Shown here: positions 49,110 through 58,827 of the stretch, piece by piece
Layout of the letters: every line of letters begins with the position of its first letter
Position numbering within the stretch: position 1 is the first letter of the stretch
Source: Vibrio vulnificus NBRC 15645 = ATCC 27562
GTDB taxonomy: Bacteria > Pseudomonadota > Gammaproteobacteria > Enterobacterales > Vibrionaceae
DNA: 64,000 nucleotides
Direction: 5' to 3'
Assembly: GCF_002224265.1 (NCBI RefSeq)
Contig: NZ_CP012881.1
Location: 2,170,001 to 2,234,000 of the forward strand
The notes under the pieces: model-generated
What the model was told of the DNA's origin: nothing
Database searches by the model: none
What the model saw: the letters and a program-made list of their open reading frames with translations, nothing else
Made by a program: the position numbers and the translations under genes

Positions 49110-51197
49110 ATGGCAGATTTATCAAAATACAGAAACATTGGTATTTTCGCGCACGTTGACGCGGGTAAAACCACTACCACTGAGCGTATCTTGAAGCTTA
49201 CTGGTAAAATCCACCGTCTAGGCGAAGTACACGACGGCGCATCAACCATGGACTTCATGGATCAGGAAGCAGAGCGCGGTATCACTATCCAGTCTGCTGC
49301 GACTACTTGTTTCTGGAAAGACCACCGTTTTAACGTAATCGACACCCCGGGACACGTTGACTTCACTGTTGAAGTTTACCGTTCTCTTAAAGTTCTTGAT
49401 GGTGGTATCGGTGTATTCTGTGGTTCTGGCGGCGTTGAGCCTCAGTCAGAAACTAACTGGCGTTACGCGAACGAATCAGAAGTATCTCGTCTGATCTTCG
49501 TAAACAAACTAGACCGTATGGGTGCAGACTTCTTCCGCGTTGTTGAGCAAGTGAAGAAAGTACTAGGCGCTAACCCTCTAGTTATGACTCTACCTATCGG
49601 CCGTGAAGACGAGTTCGTAGGTGTAGTTGACGTATTGACTCGTCAAGCATTCGTATGGGATGACTCAGGTCTTCCAGAAAACTACGAAATCAAAGAAATC
49701 CCAGCAGACATGGTAGATCAAGTTGAAGAATACCGTGAGATGATGATCGAATCTGCTGTTGAGCAAGACGATGAGCTAATGATGGCTTACATGGAAGGCG
49801 AAGAGCCATCTATCGAGCAAATCAAAGCTTGTATCCGTAAAGGTACTCGTGATCTAGCGTTCTTCCCAACGTACTGTGGTTCTGCATTCAAAAACAAAGG
49901 TATGCAACTTGTACTAGACGCAGTTGTCGATTACCTACCGTCTCCAACAGAAGTTGAGCCTCAACCACTGACTAACCCAGAAACGGGTGAACCAACTGGT
50001 GAAGTTGCAACAGTATCTGTTGACGCGCCTCTAAAAGCGCTAGCGTTCAAGATCATGGACGACCGTTTCGGTGCTCTAACCTTCATCCGTATCTACTCAG
50101 GTCGTCTGAAGAAAGGTGACACAGTTCTTAACAGTGCAACTGGTAAGACTGAGCGTATCGGCCGTATGGTGGAAATGCACGCAAACGACCGTAACGAACT
50201 TGAAGCAGCTCAAGCGGGTGACATCATCGCTGTTGTTGGTATGAAGAACGTTCAAACTGGTCACACTCTATGTGATCCTAAGCATGAATGTACTCTTGAG
50301 CCAATGATCTTCCCAGAACCAGTAATCTCTATCGCTGTTAAGCCTAAAGATAAAAACGGTTCTGAGAAAATGGGTATCGCGATCGGTAAAATGGTTGCAG
50401 AAGATCCATCATTCCAAGTTGAAACTGACGAAGATTCTGGCGAAACCATCCTTAAAGGTATGGGCGAACTTCACCTAGACATCAAAGTTGACATCCTGAA
50501 GCGTACTTACGGCGTTGAGCTAGAAGTAGGTGCTCCACAGGTAGCTTACCGTGAAACTATCACGAAAGCAGTTGAAGACAGCTACACGCACAAGAAGCAG
50601 TCTGGTGGTTCTGGTCAGTTCGGTAAGATCGACTACCGCATCAAACCAGGTGAGCCAAACTCTGGCTTCACGTTCAAGTCAACCGTTGTTGGTGGTAACG
50701 TACCTAAAGAATTCTGGCCTGCAGTAGAGAAAGGCTTCGAAGGCATGATGCAGAACGGTGTTCTAGCTGGCTTCCCAACGCTAGACGTTGAAGTTGAGCT
50801 ATTCGACGGTGGCTTCCACGCAGTTGACTCATCTGCAATCGCATTTGAAATCGCAGCGAAAGGCGCATTCCGTCAATCAATGCCTAAAGCAGGTCCTCAG
50901 CTTCTTGAGCCAATCATGAAAGTTGACGTGTTCACTCCAGAAGACCACGTTGGTGACGTAATCGGTGACTTGAACCGTCGTCGCGGCATGATCAAGAACC
51001 AAGAAATGGGTGCAACTGGCGTCCGCGTTAAAGCAGACGTACCACTTTCAGAAATGTTCGGCTACATCGGTACTCTACGTACAATGACTTCTGGTCGTGG
51101 TCAGTTCTCTATGGAGTTCTCTCACTACTCAGCTTGTCCAAGCAACGTAGCAGAGCAAGTAATTGCTGAAGTTAAAGAGCGTAACGCTAAGAAGTAA
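49110..51197 (+). CDS. fusA: elongation factor G paralogue (stand-alone)
   Basis: A 695-residue translational GTPase with all five EF-G domains; G1 [10 protein letters not shown]3 DTPGHVDF, G4 NKLDRMGA. It is not in the rpsL-rpsG-fusA-tuf operon, so it is probably the second EF-G of vibrios. Sequence around [18 protein letters not shown] departs from the usual AVGGVQPQSET form, supporting the paralogue view. Codon use is extremely optimised and it has its own promoter and terminator, so high expression is predicted. In Pseudomonas, two EF-Gs divide translocation and ribosome recycling; whether this applies here is unknown. Confidence 0.93.
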   Translation: MADLSKYRNIGIFAHVDAGKTTTTERILKLTGKIHRLGEVHDGASTMDFMDQEAERGITIQSAATTCFWKDHRFNVIDTPGHVDFTVEVYRSLKVLDGGIGVFCGSGGVEPQSETNWRYANESEVSRLIFVNKLDRMGADFFRVVEQVKKVLGANPLVMTLPIGREDEFVGVVDVLTRQAFVWDDSGLPENYEIKEIPADMVDQVEEYREMMIESAVEQDDELMMAYMEGEEPSIEQIKACIRKGTRDLAFFPTYCGSAFKNKGMQLVLDAVVDYLPSPTEVEPQPLTNPETGEPTGEVATVSVDAPLKALAFKIMDDRFGALTFIRIYSGRLKKGDTVLNSATGKTERIGRMVEMHANDRNELEAAQAGDIIAVVGMKNVQTGHTLCDPKHECTLEPMIFPEPVISIAVKPKDKNGSEKMGIAIGKMVAEDPSFQVETDEDSGETILKGMGELHLDIKVDILKRTYGVELEVGAPQVAYRETITKAVEDSYTHKKQSGGSGQFGKIDYRIKPGEPNSGFTFKSTVVGGNVPKEFWPAVEKGFEGMMQNGVLAGFPTLDVEVELFDGGFHAVDSSAIAFEIAAKGAFRQSMPKAGPQLLEPIMKVDVFTPEDHVGDVIGDLNRRRGMIKNQEMGATGVRVKADVPLSEMFGYIGTLRTMTSGRGQFSMEFSHYSACPSNVAEQVIAEVKERNAKK

Positions 51198-51217
51198 TTC
51201 TTAAGTTAACTCAATAA

Positions 51218-51255
51218 CAATAAAACCCGCAGCATGCTGCGGGTTTTTTATTGTC
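51218..51255. terminator. bidirectional terminator after the EF-G gene
   Basis: AAAACCCGCAGC-AT-GCTGCGGGTTTT is flanked by AATA/TATT, giving A- and T-runs on both sides between converging genes. Confidence 0.95.
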
Positions 51256-51339
51256 TGAGAATCGTAAAAAGGTTTTATGACGAGCCTTTAAAGCTGATGC
51301 TATCAAGTGGTGAGTCGGAATGGCCGACTCACATCAAAA

Positions 51340-53025
51340 TTACTCTTCCCACACCACGAGCTTATCTTTTGGCCAATTTTGCCCCACTTCGTGGTATTTC
51401 TGTTCCAAGGCGTGTCGTTTGATTTTTAACGTTGGCGTTAGGATGCCATTGTCGATACTCCAAGGGTCTTTAATCATCAACACCCCTTTGATCTGCTCGT
51501 GCGATTCGAGTTCTGCGTTCATTTTGGCTATCACACGTTTTGTCGTTCGTTCATAGCGATCGCGATCGAAGTTCGGGAAGTTGTGCGGAACCACCAATAA
51601 GATTGGCGCTGGCAAGCCGAGGCCAATCAAACACATCATTTCTACTCGGCTGTATTCAAAGAGTTTGTTCTCAATAGGGACAGGTGAAACAAACTTGCCT
51701 TTGGCCGTTTTAAAGGTGTCTTTCTTACGACCTTGAATGGTGAGATACCCTTCGGCATCCAGTCGACCAATATCGCCAGTGTGTAGCCAGCCTTCTTTAT
51801 CAAAAGCTTCTTGAGTGGCAATGTCGTTTTTGTAGTATCCAGAAAATAGCCCCTTGCCACGAACCATGATCTCATCATCAGCGGCGATTTTGAGCTCAAT
51901 ACCGGGCCCTGCGTTGCCAACCGAGCCTATTTTGTCGGCTCTAAAGGGGTAGTTTAAGGTGCTATAAGCGAACGATTCTGTCATCCCCCAAGCTTCGGTA
52001 ATGTTCAAACCAACACTGTGATACCACGCGAGTAAGGCTGGAGAGACTGGAGCAGAGCCACAACCCAGCACTCGGGCTTGATCCAGGCCAAGGCCATCGG
52101 CCAACTTCTTCTTAATCAAACCGCTGACAAATGGGATTTTGAGTAGGAAGTTGAGGCGTTTTTGGGGCAGTTTGTCTTGAATACGTTGCTGGAATAAGGT
52201 CCATAAGCGTGGTACAGAAATAAACAGTGTTGGACGCTGCATTTTTACGTCTTCGATAAAGGTATCCAAAGATTCAGGGAAGGCGGTAGGTACCCCTCCC
52301 ATAATGGAAGAACCGAAGATATAGACGCGTTCTGTGATATGTGCCAGTGGCAAATAGGAGAACAATCGATCGTTGGGCTGAATGCCAATATGGTTAATTA
52401 ACTGCTGAACAGACCATGAAAACGCGCCGTACGTGAGCATTGCCCCTTTTGGTAGACCGGACGTTCCCGAGGTGTAAACCAGTGACATCAATTTATCGTC
52501 GTAGTGCTGAGGCCTGTCGCTGCTCGGCTCCGATTGCAAAATGAGCGTGGTAAATTGGTATTGGCAATGTGGGGCGCTATCGTATGGAAGAGCAATGCTT
52601 TTCACGTCCACTAGATCATCGATCACTTTCTGAGTCGCGGCGGCATCATCAAGTTTACCTGCAATGAGGATTTTACTTTCACTGTGCGTGATGCAGTATT
52701 CAATCGTATCCGCTCCGGCGGTTGGGAAAATCGGTACGCTCACATAGTCACCTAGCATCATGGCTAAGTCACAAATAAACCACTCCGCGCAGTTTTTAGA
52801 GATCAGTGCGATTCTATCGCCAGGTTCCGCTCCCAGTTCTTTGAGTGCGGTGACTAAGCGAAGGGCTTTGTCGGCCACTTCTGAATAGGTGAATTCAACA
52901 AACTGTCGGTTGATGATTTGTTTTAGATATACCTCATGTGGGCGTTCCTTTGCCCATTTCAGGATCATATCGCTTGGGGTAGGGAGAGCAAGTTGCGGTT
53001 TGCTTAACTCGTTAGGTTGAATCAT
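51340..53025 (-). CDS. AMP-binding long-chain acyl-CoA synthetase
   Basis: A 561-residue adenylate-forming enzyme. The P-loop signature YTSGTSGLPKGAML lies near 170-185, the adenine motif AWGMTES at about 340, and the hinge TGDIGRLDAEGYL with the K-rich RKKDTFKTAKGK at about 425-450. Likely activates fatty acids as CoA thioesters. Substrate chain length cannot be read. An AraC regulator lies upstream on the same strand. Confidence 0.88.
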   Translation of the reverse strand: MIQPNELSKPQLALPTPSDMILKWAKERPHEVYLKQIINRQFVEFTYSEVADKALRLVTALKELGAEPGDRIALISKNCAEWFICDLAMMLGDYVSVPIFPTAGADTIEYCITHSESKILIAGKLDDAAATQKVIDDLVDVKSIALPYDSAPHCQYQFTTLILQSEPSSDRPQHYDDKLMSLVYTSGTSGLPKGAMLTYGAFSWSVQQLINHIGIQPNDRLFSYLPLAHITERVYIFGSSIMGGVPTAFPESLDTFIEDVKMQRPTLFISVPRLWTLFQQRIQDKLPQKRLNFLLKIPFVSGLIKKKLADGLGLDQARVLGCGSAPVSPALLAWYHSVGLNITEAWGMTESFAYSTLNYPFRADKIGSVGNAGPGIELKIAADDEIMVRGKGLFSGYYKNDIATQEAFDKEGWLHTGDIGRLDAEGYLTIQGRKKDTFKTAKGKFVSPVPIENKLFEYSRVEMMCLIGLGLPAPILLVVPHNFPNFDRDRYERTTKRVIAKMNAELESHEQIKGVLMIKDPWSIDNGILTPTLKIKRHALEQKYHEVGQNWPKDKLVVWEE

Positions 53026-53144
53026 TCTCTAACTCCATGTTATTGGCAAAACAAGTATTATTGTTATGTTAATTTATTGTTAACCATAGCATGCTTTATG
53101 CTCATCAGAAATAAAAAAAAACGGATGTGAGACAAGAATTTGAG

Positions 53145-53873
53145 CTAGTTAGAAAGTCGATATCTCCCTGGACTTACCCCGGTTTTCTTTTTGAATATGC
53201 GCGAAAAATACGACACGTCTCGATAACCACATTGATACGCGATAAAGGCGATTTTCGCATGGCGATCTTCGAGCAACAGTTGTTTGGCAAGATTGATGCG
53301 TTTGTTGGACAAGTAATCTCGGAAGCTGAGTCCAATCTCTTTGTGAAACACTTTAGAAAAATAGGTAACAGAGTAGTGGCAAAACGAGGCGGCATCTTCT
53401 TCGCGAATGACATTGCTGATGTTGTTGTCGATATGATTTAGCAGAGATTGTAACGCTTGGCTAATCATAGGGGCGGCTGCTTGTGTAGAAGTGTTGCCAC
53501 CGAGCTCAACATACCATCGTAGATTCATTCTTGAGATAAGCTGTTTCAACCATTCTTGGGTGTTTTGTAAAGAAAGATTGAGATGGTCGAAAACGGCAGA
53601 GTGATAGTAAGAGCCCAACTCAATAGGCCGAGAGTGGATTAAAATTAACTTCTTATTCAGATTGATACTGAGTTTTAGCGCCGTCAGCAGTAGCGGGTAC
53701 TGCTCTTCTGAATGGATGAAAAAAAAGGCAAACTGGGTACTCGGTTCACTGAGAATAGAGACGTCGGTGTCATGTTCAATCAGAGTAAACGTATTGAGAA
53801 TAAGATCTTTTTCGGTTTTCTCAAGCAGGCGGACTGAGCTTCCCAGCCAATGAGCGGTACGTCTCACTTCCAT
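53145..53873 (-). CDS. AraC-family transcriptional regulator
   Basis: A 242-residue protein with a C-terminal double helix-turn-helix AraC domain at about 145-240 (the DYLSNKRINLAKQLLLE block, then CGYRDVSYFSRIFKKKTG). The N-terminal 140 residues are a poorly conserved sensor region. Encoded next to the acyl-CoA synthetase and divergent from the Tad operon; either could be its target. Confidence 0.9.
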   Translation of the reverse strand: MEVRRTAHWLGSSVRLLEKTEKDLILNTFTLIEHDTDVSILSEPSTQFAFFFIHSEEQYPLLLTALKLSINLNKKLILIHSRPIELGSYYHSAVFDHLNLSLQNTQEWLKQLISRMNLRWYVELGGNTSTQAAAPMISQALQSLLNHIDNNISNVIREEDAASFCHYSVTYFSKVFHKEIGLSFRDYLSNKRINLAKQLLLEDRHAKIAFIAYQCGYRDVSYFSRIFKKKTGVSPGRYRLSN

Positions 53874-53897
53874 GCTGATTCCCCCTCAAACTGAAAT

Positions 53898-54062
53898 ATG
53901 AGTATCAAGCAGCTATTGTTTGCCTTTCAAAGAGCGAAGAGTGTGTTGTCTCAAATCATCTCTTTGTGCCTCAGTGTGGTCACCTTGGTGGTGCTTCTGC
54001 ATATTCTGCTCTCATACAAAAAGGTTAGTGCTGCCACAAAAAAGTGCCAACAAAAAAAGTGA
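53898..54062 (+). CDS. possible small single-TM protein
   Basis: A 54-residue ORF (MSIKQLLFAFQRAK start) with one clear hydrophobic helix at about 16-40 and a basic tail. It sits in the divergent AraC-Tad interval, but no good ribosome-binding site is visible (CTGAAAT). The remaining interval, 54063-54317, shows only a TTGATG-18 bp-TAGTAA promoter-like pair (54206-54235) and an AAAGAC/GTCTTT repeat. Confidence 0.3.
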   Translation: MSIKQLLFAFQRAKSVLSQIISLCLSVVTLVVLLHILLSYKKVSAATKKCQQKK

Positions 54063-54205
54063 TCGATTTTATTTTTTTAAATTGAGAAAGATAGCTGGAT
54101 AGAAATGCCAGGTAATTACAATTGTTTTCATACGCTTTTATTAACTTTTTCTAAGTAGTGGCAACTCAGGTATTTCTTTTTGCGAATCAATAAACAATGA
54201 GTTTC

Positions 54206-54235
54206 TTGATGAAAGTCGTAAAAAAGTACTAGTAA
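54206..54235 (+). promoter_or_regulatory. possible Tad operon promoter
   Basis: TTGATG (54206-54211), 18-bp spacer, TAGTAA (54230-54235), about 80 bp before the first Flp pilin gene. Confidence 0.35.
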
Positions 54236-54317
54236 AAGACAAAAAAGTCCTAACGTCTTTATTTAGCAACCTCTAACTTTAAAGGGCAAGTTCGTTGCTT
54301 ATGGAAGGAGAGACACA

Positions 54318-54491
54318 ATGAGCAATCTATTACACAAAGCGAAAGCGTTTATGCAAGATGAAGAAGGTTTGTCGGTTGTTGAATACGTTGTGGGTGCAGC
54401 GTTACTGGTTGTTGCTCTAGGGCTAGTGTTTAACAATTTAGGTGATAACCTTCAGAGCAAACTGGATGGAGCTGTAGGTAGCGGTTCATAG
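54318..54491 (+). CDS. flp: Flp-type pilin 1
   Basis: A 57-residue major pilin precursor of the Tad pilus. The prepilin peptidase site is EEG/LSVVEY, followed by the hydrophobic helix (VVGAALLVVALGLVF). Strong GGAAGGAGAG ribosome-binding site. First gene of the operon; closely related to the next gene. Confidence 0.92.
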   Translation: MSNLLHKAKAFMQDEEGLSVVEYVVGAALLVVALGLVFNNLGDNLQSKLDGAVGSGS

Positions 54492-54502
54492 AGAGGCTTA
54501 AG

Positions 54503-54670
54503 ATGTTGCTTAGACATATGAAAGCTAGCGTCGATTTTCTTCTCGATGAGGAAGGATTAAGTGTTGTGGAATACGTCGTCGGGGCGGCGCTACTGGTGTT
54601 AGCCATAGGGACTCTCTTTTCCGGATACGACACTAAGCTAAATAACAAGATCGATGGTGCTCTTAGCTAG
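54503..54670 (+). CDS. Flp-type pilin 2
   Basis: A 55-residue paralogue of Flp pilin 1, with the identical EEG/LSVVEYVVGAALL processing and helix region but a different leader and tail (NKIDGALS). ATG 54518 is an alternative start. The weaker ribosome-binding site (GAGAGGCTTAAG) suggests lower expression, perhaps a minor pilin. Confidence 0.88.
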   Translation: MLLRHMKASVDFLLDEEGLSVVEYVVGAALLVLAIGTLFSGYDTKLNNKIDGALS

Positions 54671-54704
54671 TCGCTGACGTTCCACTCTATGGAAGGAGAG
54701 GCAG

Positions 54705-55223
54705 GTGGTTATAAACAGTTTGATATGGTTTTGTTTGCTGGTGGTTGCCGTTTACGATGCCAGAGATAACCGAATACCAAATGCATGGCTTTTGCCCCTG
54801 ACTCTTCTTGCTTGCTTACATTGGGGGCTCAAGGGGGATTCCAGTCAGCTGTTTTTAGCGATAGGTGCAGGTGCAATCTATTTTGGCAGTGGCTTGGTCC
54901 TTTTTTTCCTTAAGGCGATGTCGCCGGGTGATGTAAAGCTTCTTGGCGCAGTGGGTATGGTGATCGGCTGGGATGCCATGGGCGAAGTTGCCTACTGGAT
55001 TACACTTTCAGCCGGGCTCGTTGCGCTGTTTTTCATGATGCTTCACTACGCCCGATATCCTGATTCTTTGCAGAAATTGGTTGGTCGATATTCGTTTCAA
55101 GCAATGTCAGGTCAGGTTCCTTTACTTTCTGTTTATCCATCAGAAGTTGCTGTCCAAGGAAAACTCACCATGCCGTTTGCACCCGCCGTTGTAATTGGGT
55201 TAGCGCTGTTTCATTACTTTTAG
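54705..55223 (+). CDS. tadV: Tad prepilin peptidase TadV/CpaA
   Basis: Aspartic prepilin peptidase that matures the Flp pilins. It has 172 residues and several membrane helices, without the N-terminal methyltransferase part of PilD. The catalytic aspartates are in YDARDNRIPN (about 18) and SPGDVKLLGA (about 72). GTG start behind a GGAAGGAGAG sequence identical to that before flp 1. Confidence 0.92.
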   Translation: MVINSLIWFCLLVVAVYDARDNRIPNAWLLPLTLLACLHWGLKGDSSQLFLAIGAGAIYFGSGLVLFFLKAMSPGDVKLLGAVGMVIGWDAMGEVAYWITLSAGLVALFFMMLHYARYPDSLQKLVGRYSFQAMSGQVPLLSVYPSEVAVQGKLTMPFAPAVVIGLALFHYF

Positions 55224-55250
55224 TATGAACATAATAAGTAGGGGGCTTTC

Positions 55251-56597
55251 ATGGCAGAACCCACAGCGAAACACAGAGATAAACTGACGCCTCAAGCCGC
55301 TCCACCGAAGGTGCCGACCTCATTAAATCAATTGAAAATTCCACCTGTCGTGGTTGAGAATTTGCTGATCAAGCAATTGGCGGCATACCCCAAATCGGAC
55401 CTACTGACGTTGACGCGTTTGATGGGGCTCAACAGTCACATTGTCGATGAAGTGCTGGCTGTTTTACGAAAAAAATCCCTTGTTGAAGTGTTTCAATCGG
55501 ATCCCGCAGCATTTGGAGAGGCTAACCAAGGCACGAGAATTCTATATGCTCTATCGGAATCGGGTATGGAAGAAGCGGACGATGCGTTTATTAAAGATGC
55601 GTACTTAGGCCCGTGTCCTGTTTCGGTGGTGGAATACTCTGAGATGGTTAAAGCGCAAGACGTCCGAGCAAAAATCGTCAATCGAGCCGATGTGGAATAC
55701 GCGTTTAAAGATGTGCTTGGTGCGCATCGTATGGTCGCGGTATTAGGCCCTGCCATTAATTCAGGTCGAGCATTGCTCCTCTATGGTGATGCTGGTACAG
55801 GAAAAACTTTTGTGGCCACTCGGTTACTTAACTCTTTGAATACATCCGTGTTTATTCCTTACTCCGTCTATGCCGCAGGTAACATTATCAAGGTGTTTAC
55901 CCCTCAGCATCATAAAAAAGTGGAAGAAGACAGTAGCCAGCAATCGTTGGTGTTTAAGGATCAGTTTGATAAGCGCTGGGCGCTGTGTGAGCGACCCAGT
56001 ATTCAGGTGGGCGGGGAGCTCACCATGGAAATGCTGGAAGTGAACCACTCACAACACAATCGAGTCTGGATGGCACCACTGCAAATGATGGCCAATAATG
56101 GCATCTTCATTATCGATGACTTGGGCCGTCAACCCATGCCGGTGGCGACACTGCTCAACCGCTGGATTGTGCCGATGGAGTATTTCTACGATTACCTCTC
56201 TTTGCCGAATGGCCAACAAATCACCATTCCATTTATTTTGACGCTGGCGTTTTCGACCAACTTAGACCCTGAAAAAATCAGCGACCCTGCATTCTTACGT
56301 CGTCTGGGTTATAAGATTCAATTCCAACCCTTGATGAAAGATGAGTACCAAGAACTTTGGCAAATTATGGCACGTGGTAAAGCGCTGAGTTTGGAAGCTG
56401 GGTTGTTTGAGCGTCTTACTGAACTACATGAACAACATAATGTTGGTTATTACCCTTGTTTGCCGAAAGATATTGCAGGTATCAGCCGCGATATCGTGGC
56501 ATTCGAAGAGTCAGAACCGGTAATCACAACACAAGTCCTTGAACGGGCATGGCAAGTCTACTTTACCGCAGATGGTAAAGGCGGAGGTGCACGATGA
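55251..56597 (+). CDS. Tad-locus AAA ATPase of unclear role
   Basis: A 448-residue P-loop ATPase. The N-terminal 150 residues include a winged-helix-like section (DLLTLTRLMGLNSHIVDEVL); Walker A is GDAGTGKT at about 180 and Walker B is IFIIDDLG at about 285, with a sensor-like FSTNLDP. It is neither the TadA secretion ATPase nor the ParA-like TadZ, both of which are present downstream. It overlaps cpaB by 4 bp, so it belongs to the operon. Function not known to me. Confidence 0.8.
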   Translation: MAEPTAKHRDKLTPQAAPPKVPTSLNQLKIPPVVVENLLIKQLAAYPKSDLLTLTRLMGLNSHIVDEVLAVLRKKSLVEVFQSDPAAFGEANQGTRILYALSESGMEEADDAFIKDAYLGPCPVSVVEYSEMVKAQDVRAKIVNRADVEYAFKDVLGAHRMVAVLGPAINSGRALLLYGDAGTGKTFVATRLLNSLNTSVFIPYSVYAAGNIIKVFTPQHHKKVEEDSSQQSLVFKDQFDKRWALCERPSIQVGGELTMEMLEVNHSQHNRVWMAPLQMMANNGIFIIDDLGRQPMPVATLLNRWIVPMEYFYDYLSLPNGQQITIPFILTLAFSTNLDPEKISDPAFLRRLGYKIQFQPLMKDEYQELWQIMARGKALSLEAGLFERLTELHEQHNVGYYPCLPKDIAGISRDIVAFEESEPVITTQVLERAWQVYFTADGKGGGAR

Positions 56598-57340
56598 GTC
56601 GTAACCAAATCATATTACTTTTCTTACTCTCAATCTTATTTGGTTTGGCGGCCGTATTTTTTGCCAAGCAGTGGATGGATAAGCAGCTGACGCCTCAACA
56701 AGATGTTGAAGTGGTTGAGCGAGAACCTGTGGTGATTGCGGCCATAGAAATTCCGGCTGGCAGTGTGATTGAGCCACAACATCTCACGACGAAACTGTTG
56801 GAAAAATCGTGGCGTGAGCTCTCGCAATATACCGATCCTAAAGAGCTGGTGGGGCAAATCGTTGCGGGAGCAATTTACCCTGGTGAAATCATCATAGAGC
56901 AGCGTTTAACCGTGCCTGGTGAGGGCTCGACGCTTGCTGCGTTAATTCCAGAGAACAAACGAGCCATTACCATTCGCGTGAATGATGTGATTGGCGTGGC
57001 GGGTTTCTTGCTGCCGGGAAACCGTGTTGATGTACTCAATACCATCTCTTACAGCAAAGGTTCAGCGGTCACTAAAACCGTACTGAAAGATATTAAGGTG
57101 TTGGCGGTGGACCAAACGGCCAGAACCAAAGAGAACAAGCCGATCATCGTTCGAGCGGTGACATTGGAAGTCACACCGGATCAGGCGGAAAAACTGTTGA
57201 GTGCCAAGAGCAAAGGTGAAATCCAACTCACCTTGCGTAATCCACACGAGCCTGAGGAAAAAGTGGTTCGTCGTTATGTCGCCCCTAGTGTCACCATAAT
57301 CAAAGGGACGGAGTCATCGAAGATTCAGGTAAAAGAATAA
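56594..57340 (+). CDS. cpaB: Flp pilus assembly protein CpaB/RcpC
   Basis: A 248-residue protein with one N-terminal membrane anchor (about 6-23) and a SAF domain (about 48-110, IEIPAGSVIEPQHL), followed by the RcpC/CpaB C-terminal part. Located in the periplasm next to the secretin and needed for Tad pilus assembly. Overlaps the preceding ATPase gene. Confidence 0.9.
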   Translation: MSRNQIILLFLLSILFGLAAVFFAKQWMDKQLTPQQDVEVVEREPVVIAAIEIPAGSVIEPQHLTTKLLEKSWRELSQYTDPKELVGQIVAGAIYPGEIIIEQRLTVPGEGSTLAALIPENKRAITIRVNDVIGVAGFLLPGNRVDVLNTISYSKGSAVTKTVLKDIKVLAVDQTARTKENKPIIVRAVTLEVTPDQAEKLLSAKSKGEIQLTLRNPHEPEEKVVRRYVAPSVTIIKGTESSKIQVKE

Positions 57341-57350
57341 GGTGTGACGC

Positions 57351-58817
57351 ATGAAAATTTTGATTTTAGTCTTTACGTTAGGCGTGCTGAGTGTCTTTAC
57401 CGCTTACGGAGCGACACAAACGGGGAAAGTGGTCACGGTACCGCATCACAAATCGACGTTTGTTGCGTTGTCAGGTAAAGCAAAACGCGTCTCGCTTGGC
57501 GATCCTGAAGTGTTAGACATCGTGATGTTGAAATCCGATGAACTGTTCTTGATCGGTCGTAAGTTAGGCTCAACAAACCTAATGGCATGGGACAGCCGTG
57601 GGAACTTAATTGAATCGATCAACATTGAAGTCACACACGATCTCAATAGCCTCAAGCAAAAGCTTTATGAGTTTCTGCCAGAGGAACCGATTCAAGTCCA
57701 CAGTGCGCAAAATCGCTTAATTTTAAGTGGTATGGTCAGCACTCAAGAAAAAATGAACATCGCTCTGCGTGTGGCAGAAACCTATGCGGCGGGGCAACAA
57801 GCGGATGAAGCCACGGCCTCGTTAAACAGTCAGGTAGAAAAAAGTGGCGTGATCAACTTAATGACGATCGGCGGTGCCCAGCAGGTGATGCTAGAAGTGA
57901 CCGTAGCAGAAGTGCAGCGCAGCTTGGTCAGACGTTTTGACTCTAACTTCCACTTTTTCGAAAACAACGGCAGCTTCTCATGGGGGGCAACTTCCGCTGG
58001 CGGCATCATTGATGACATCGGTGGCGGTGTAGGCCCTATCTTCAACGTGCCGGGGATCGACAGCACCGGGCTATTGAGCACCTTCATTGATGGCGACACC
58101 CTGTTTACTTTTGCATTAGACATTGCCAAAGAAAATGGCGTGGCCAAAGTATTGGCAGAGCCGAATTTGACGGCGTTAAGTGGCGCGAAAGCGGAGTTTC
58201 TCGCTGGTGGGGAGTTCCCGATTCCAGTACCAGACAGCGATGGTGTCACCATTGAATACAAAGAGTATGGGGTGGGATTGAAGTTTGTTCCGACCATCTT
58301 GAGTGACAAACGTATCAATCTGAACTTGGCGGTGGACGTGAGTGAAATCGCGGCTTCCAATACGCTGACCTTAAGCCCGGGTGGCACCAATGCCAGCTAT
58401 TTTATTCCCCCCATCACACGTCGCTCGGCGTCTTCAACCTTAGAGCTTGCGGATGGTCAAACCATCGGTATTGCGGGTCTCTTGAGTGAAAATGTACGCG
58501 ATGTCAGTAGCAAAATGCCCGGCTTTGGCGATATTCCAGTCTTGGGACAACTCTTTAGTAGCCAAGATTATATTTCCGGTGAAACCGAACTGGTGATTTT
58601 GGTGACGCCAAGGCTCGCGAAGCCAATCGACCGTAGCAAAATTACGCTGCCGACCGATGCCTTTGTCGAACCGAGCGATCTGAAATATTACTTACTTGGT
58701 GTCGGCGCTTATATCGCAGAATCGCCCACCAACGCGAATGCGGCTGTGCAACCTGAGCCCGAGTTTTTACAAAATGGGCAGGGTGGCACTGAAGGCGAAT
58801 TTGGCCACAGCCTGTAA
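57351..58817 (+). CDS. cpaC: Tad secretin CpaC/RcpA
   Basis: A 488-residue outer-membrane secretin forming the pilus exit pore. Signal peptide about 1-20, N-terminal BON/N-domains (about 25-160), secretin domain about 165-450, with the GGAQQVMLEVTVAEV segment and the C-terminal GELSxxNVRDVSSKMPGFGDIPVLGQLF-type region in part. Upstream of a small lipoprotein that may be its partner. Confidence 0.93.
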   Translation: MKILILVFTLGVLSVFTAYGATQTGKVVTVPHHKSTFVALSGKAKRVSLGDPEVLDIVMLKSDELFLIGRKLGSTNLMAWDSRGNLIESINIEVTHDLNSLKQKLYEFLPEEPIQVHSAQNRLILSGMVSTQEKMNIALRVAETYAAGQQADEATASLNSQVEKSGVINLMTIGGAQQVMLEVTVAEVQRSLVRRFDSNFHFFENNGSFSWGATSAGGIIDDIGGGVGPIFNVPGIDSTGLLSTFIDGDTLFTFALDIAKENGVAKVLAEPNLTALSGAKAEFLAGGEFPIPVPDSDGVTIEYKEYGVGLKFVPTILSDKRINLNLAVDVSEIAASNTLTLSPGGTNASYFIPPITRRSASSTLELADGQTIGIAGLLSENVRDVSSKMPGFGDIPVLGQLFSSQDYISGETELVILVTPRLAKPIDRSKITLPTDAFVEPSDLKYYLLGVGAYIAESPTNANAAVQPEPEFLQNGQGGTEGEFGHSL

Positions 58818-58827
58818 GGAGAGAGAG

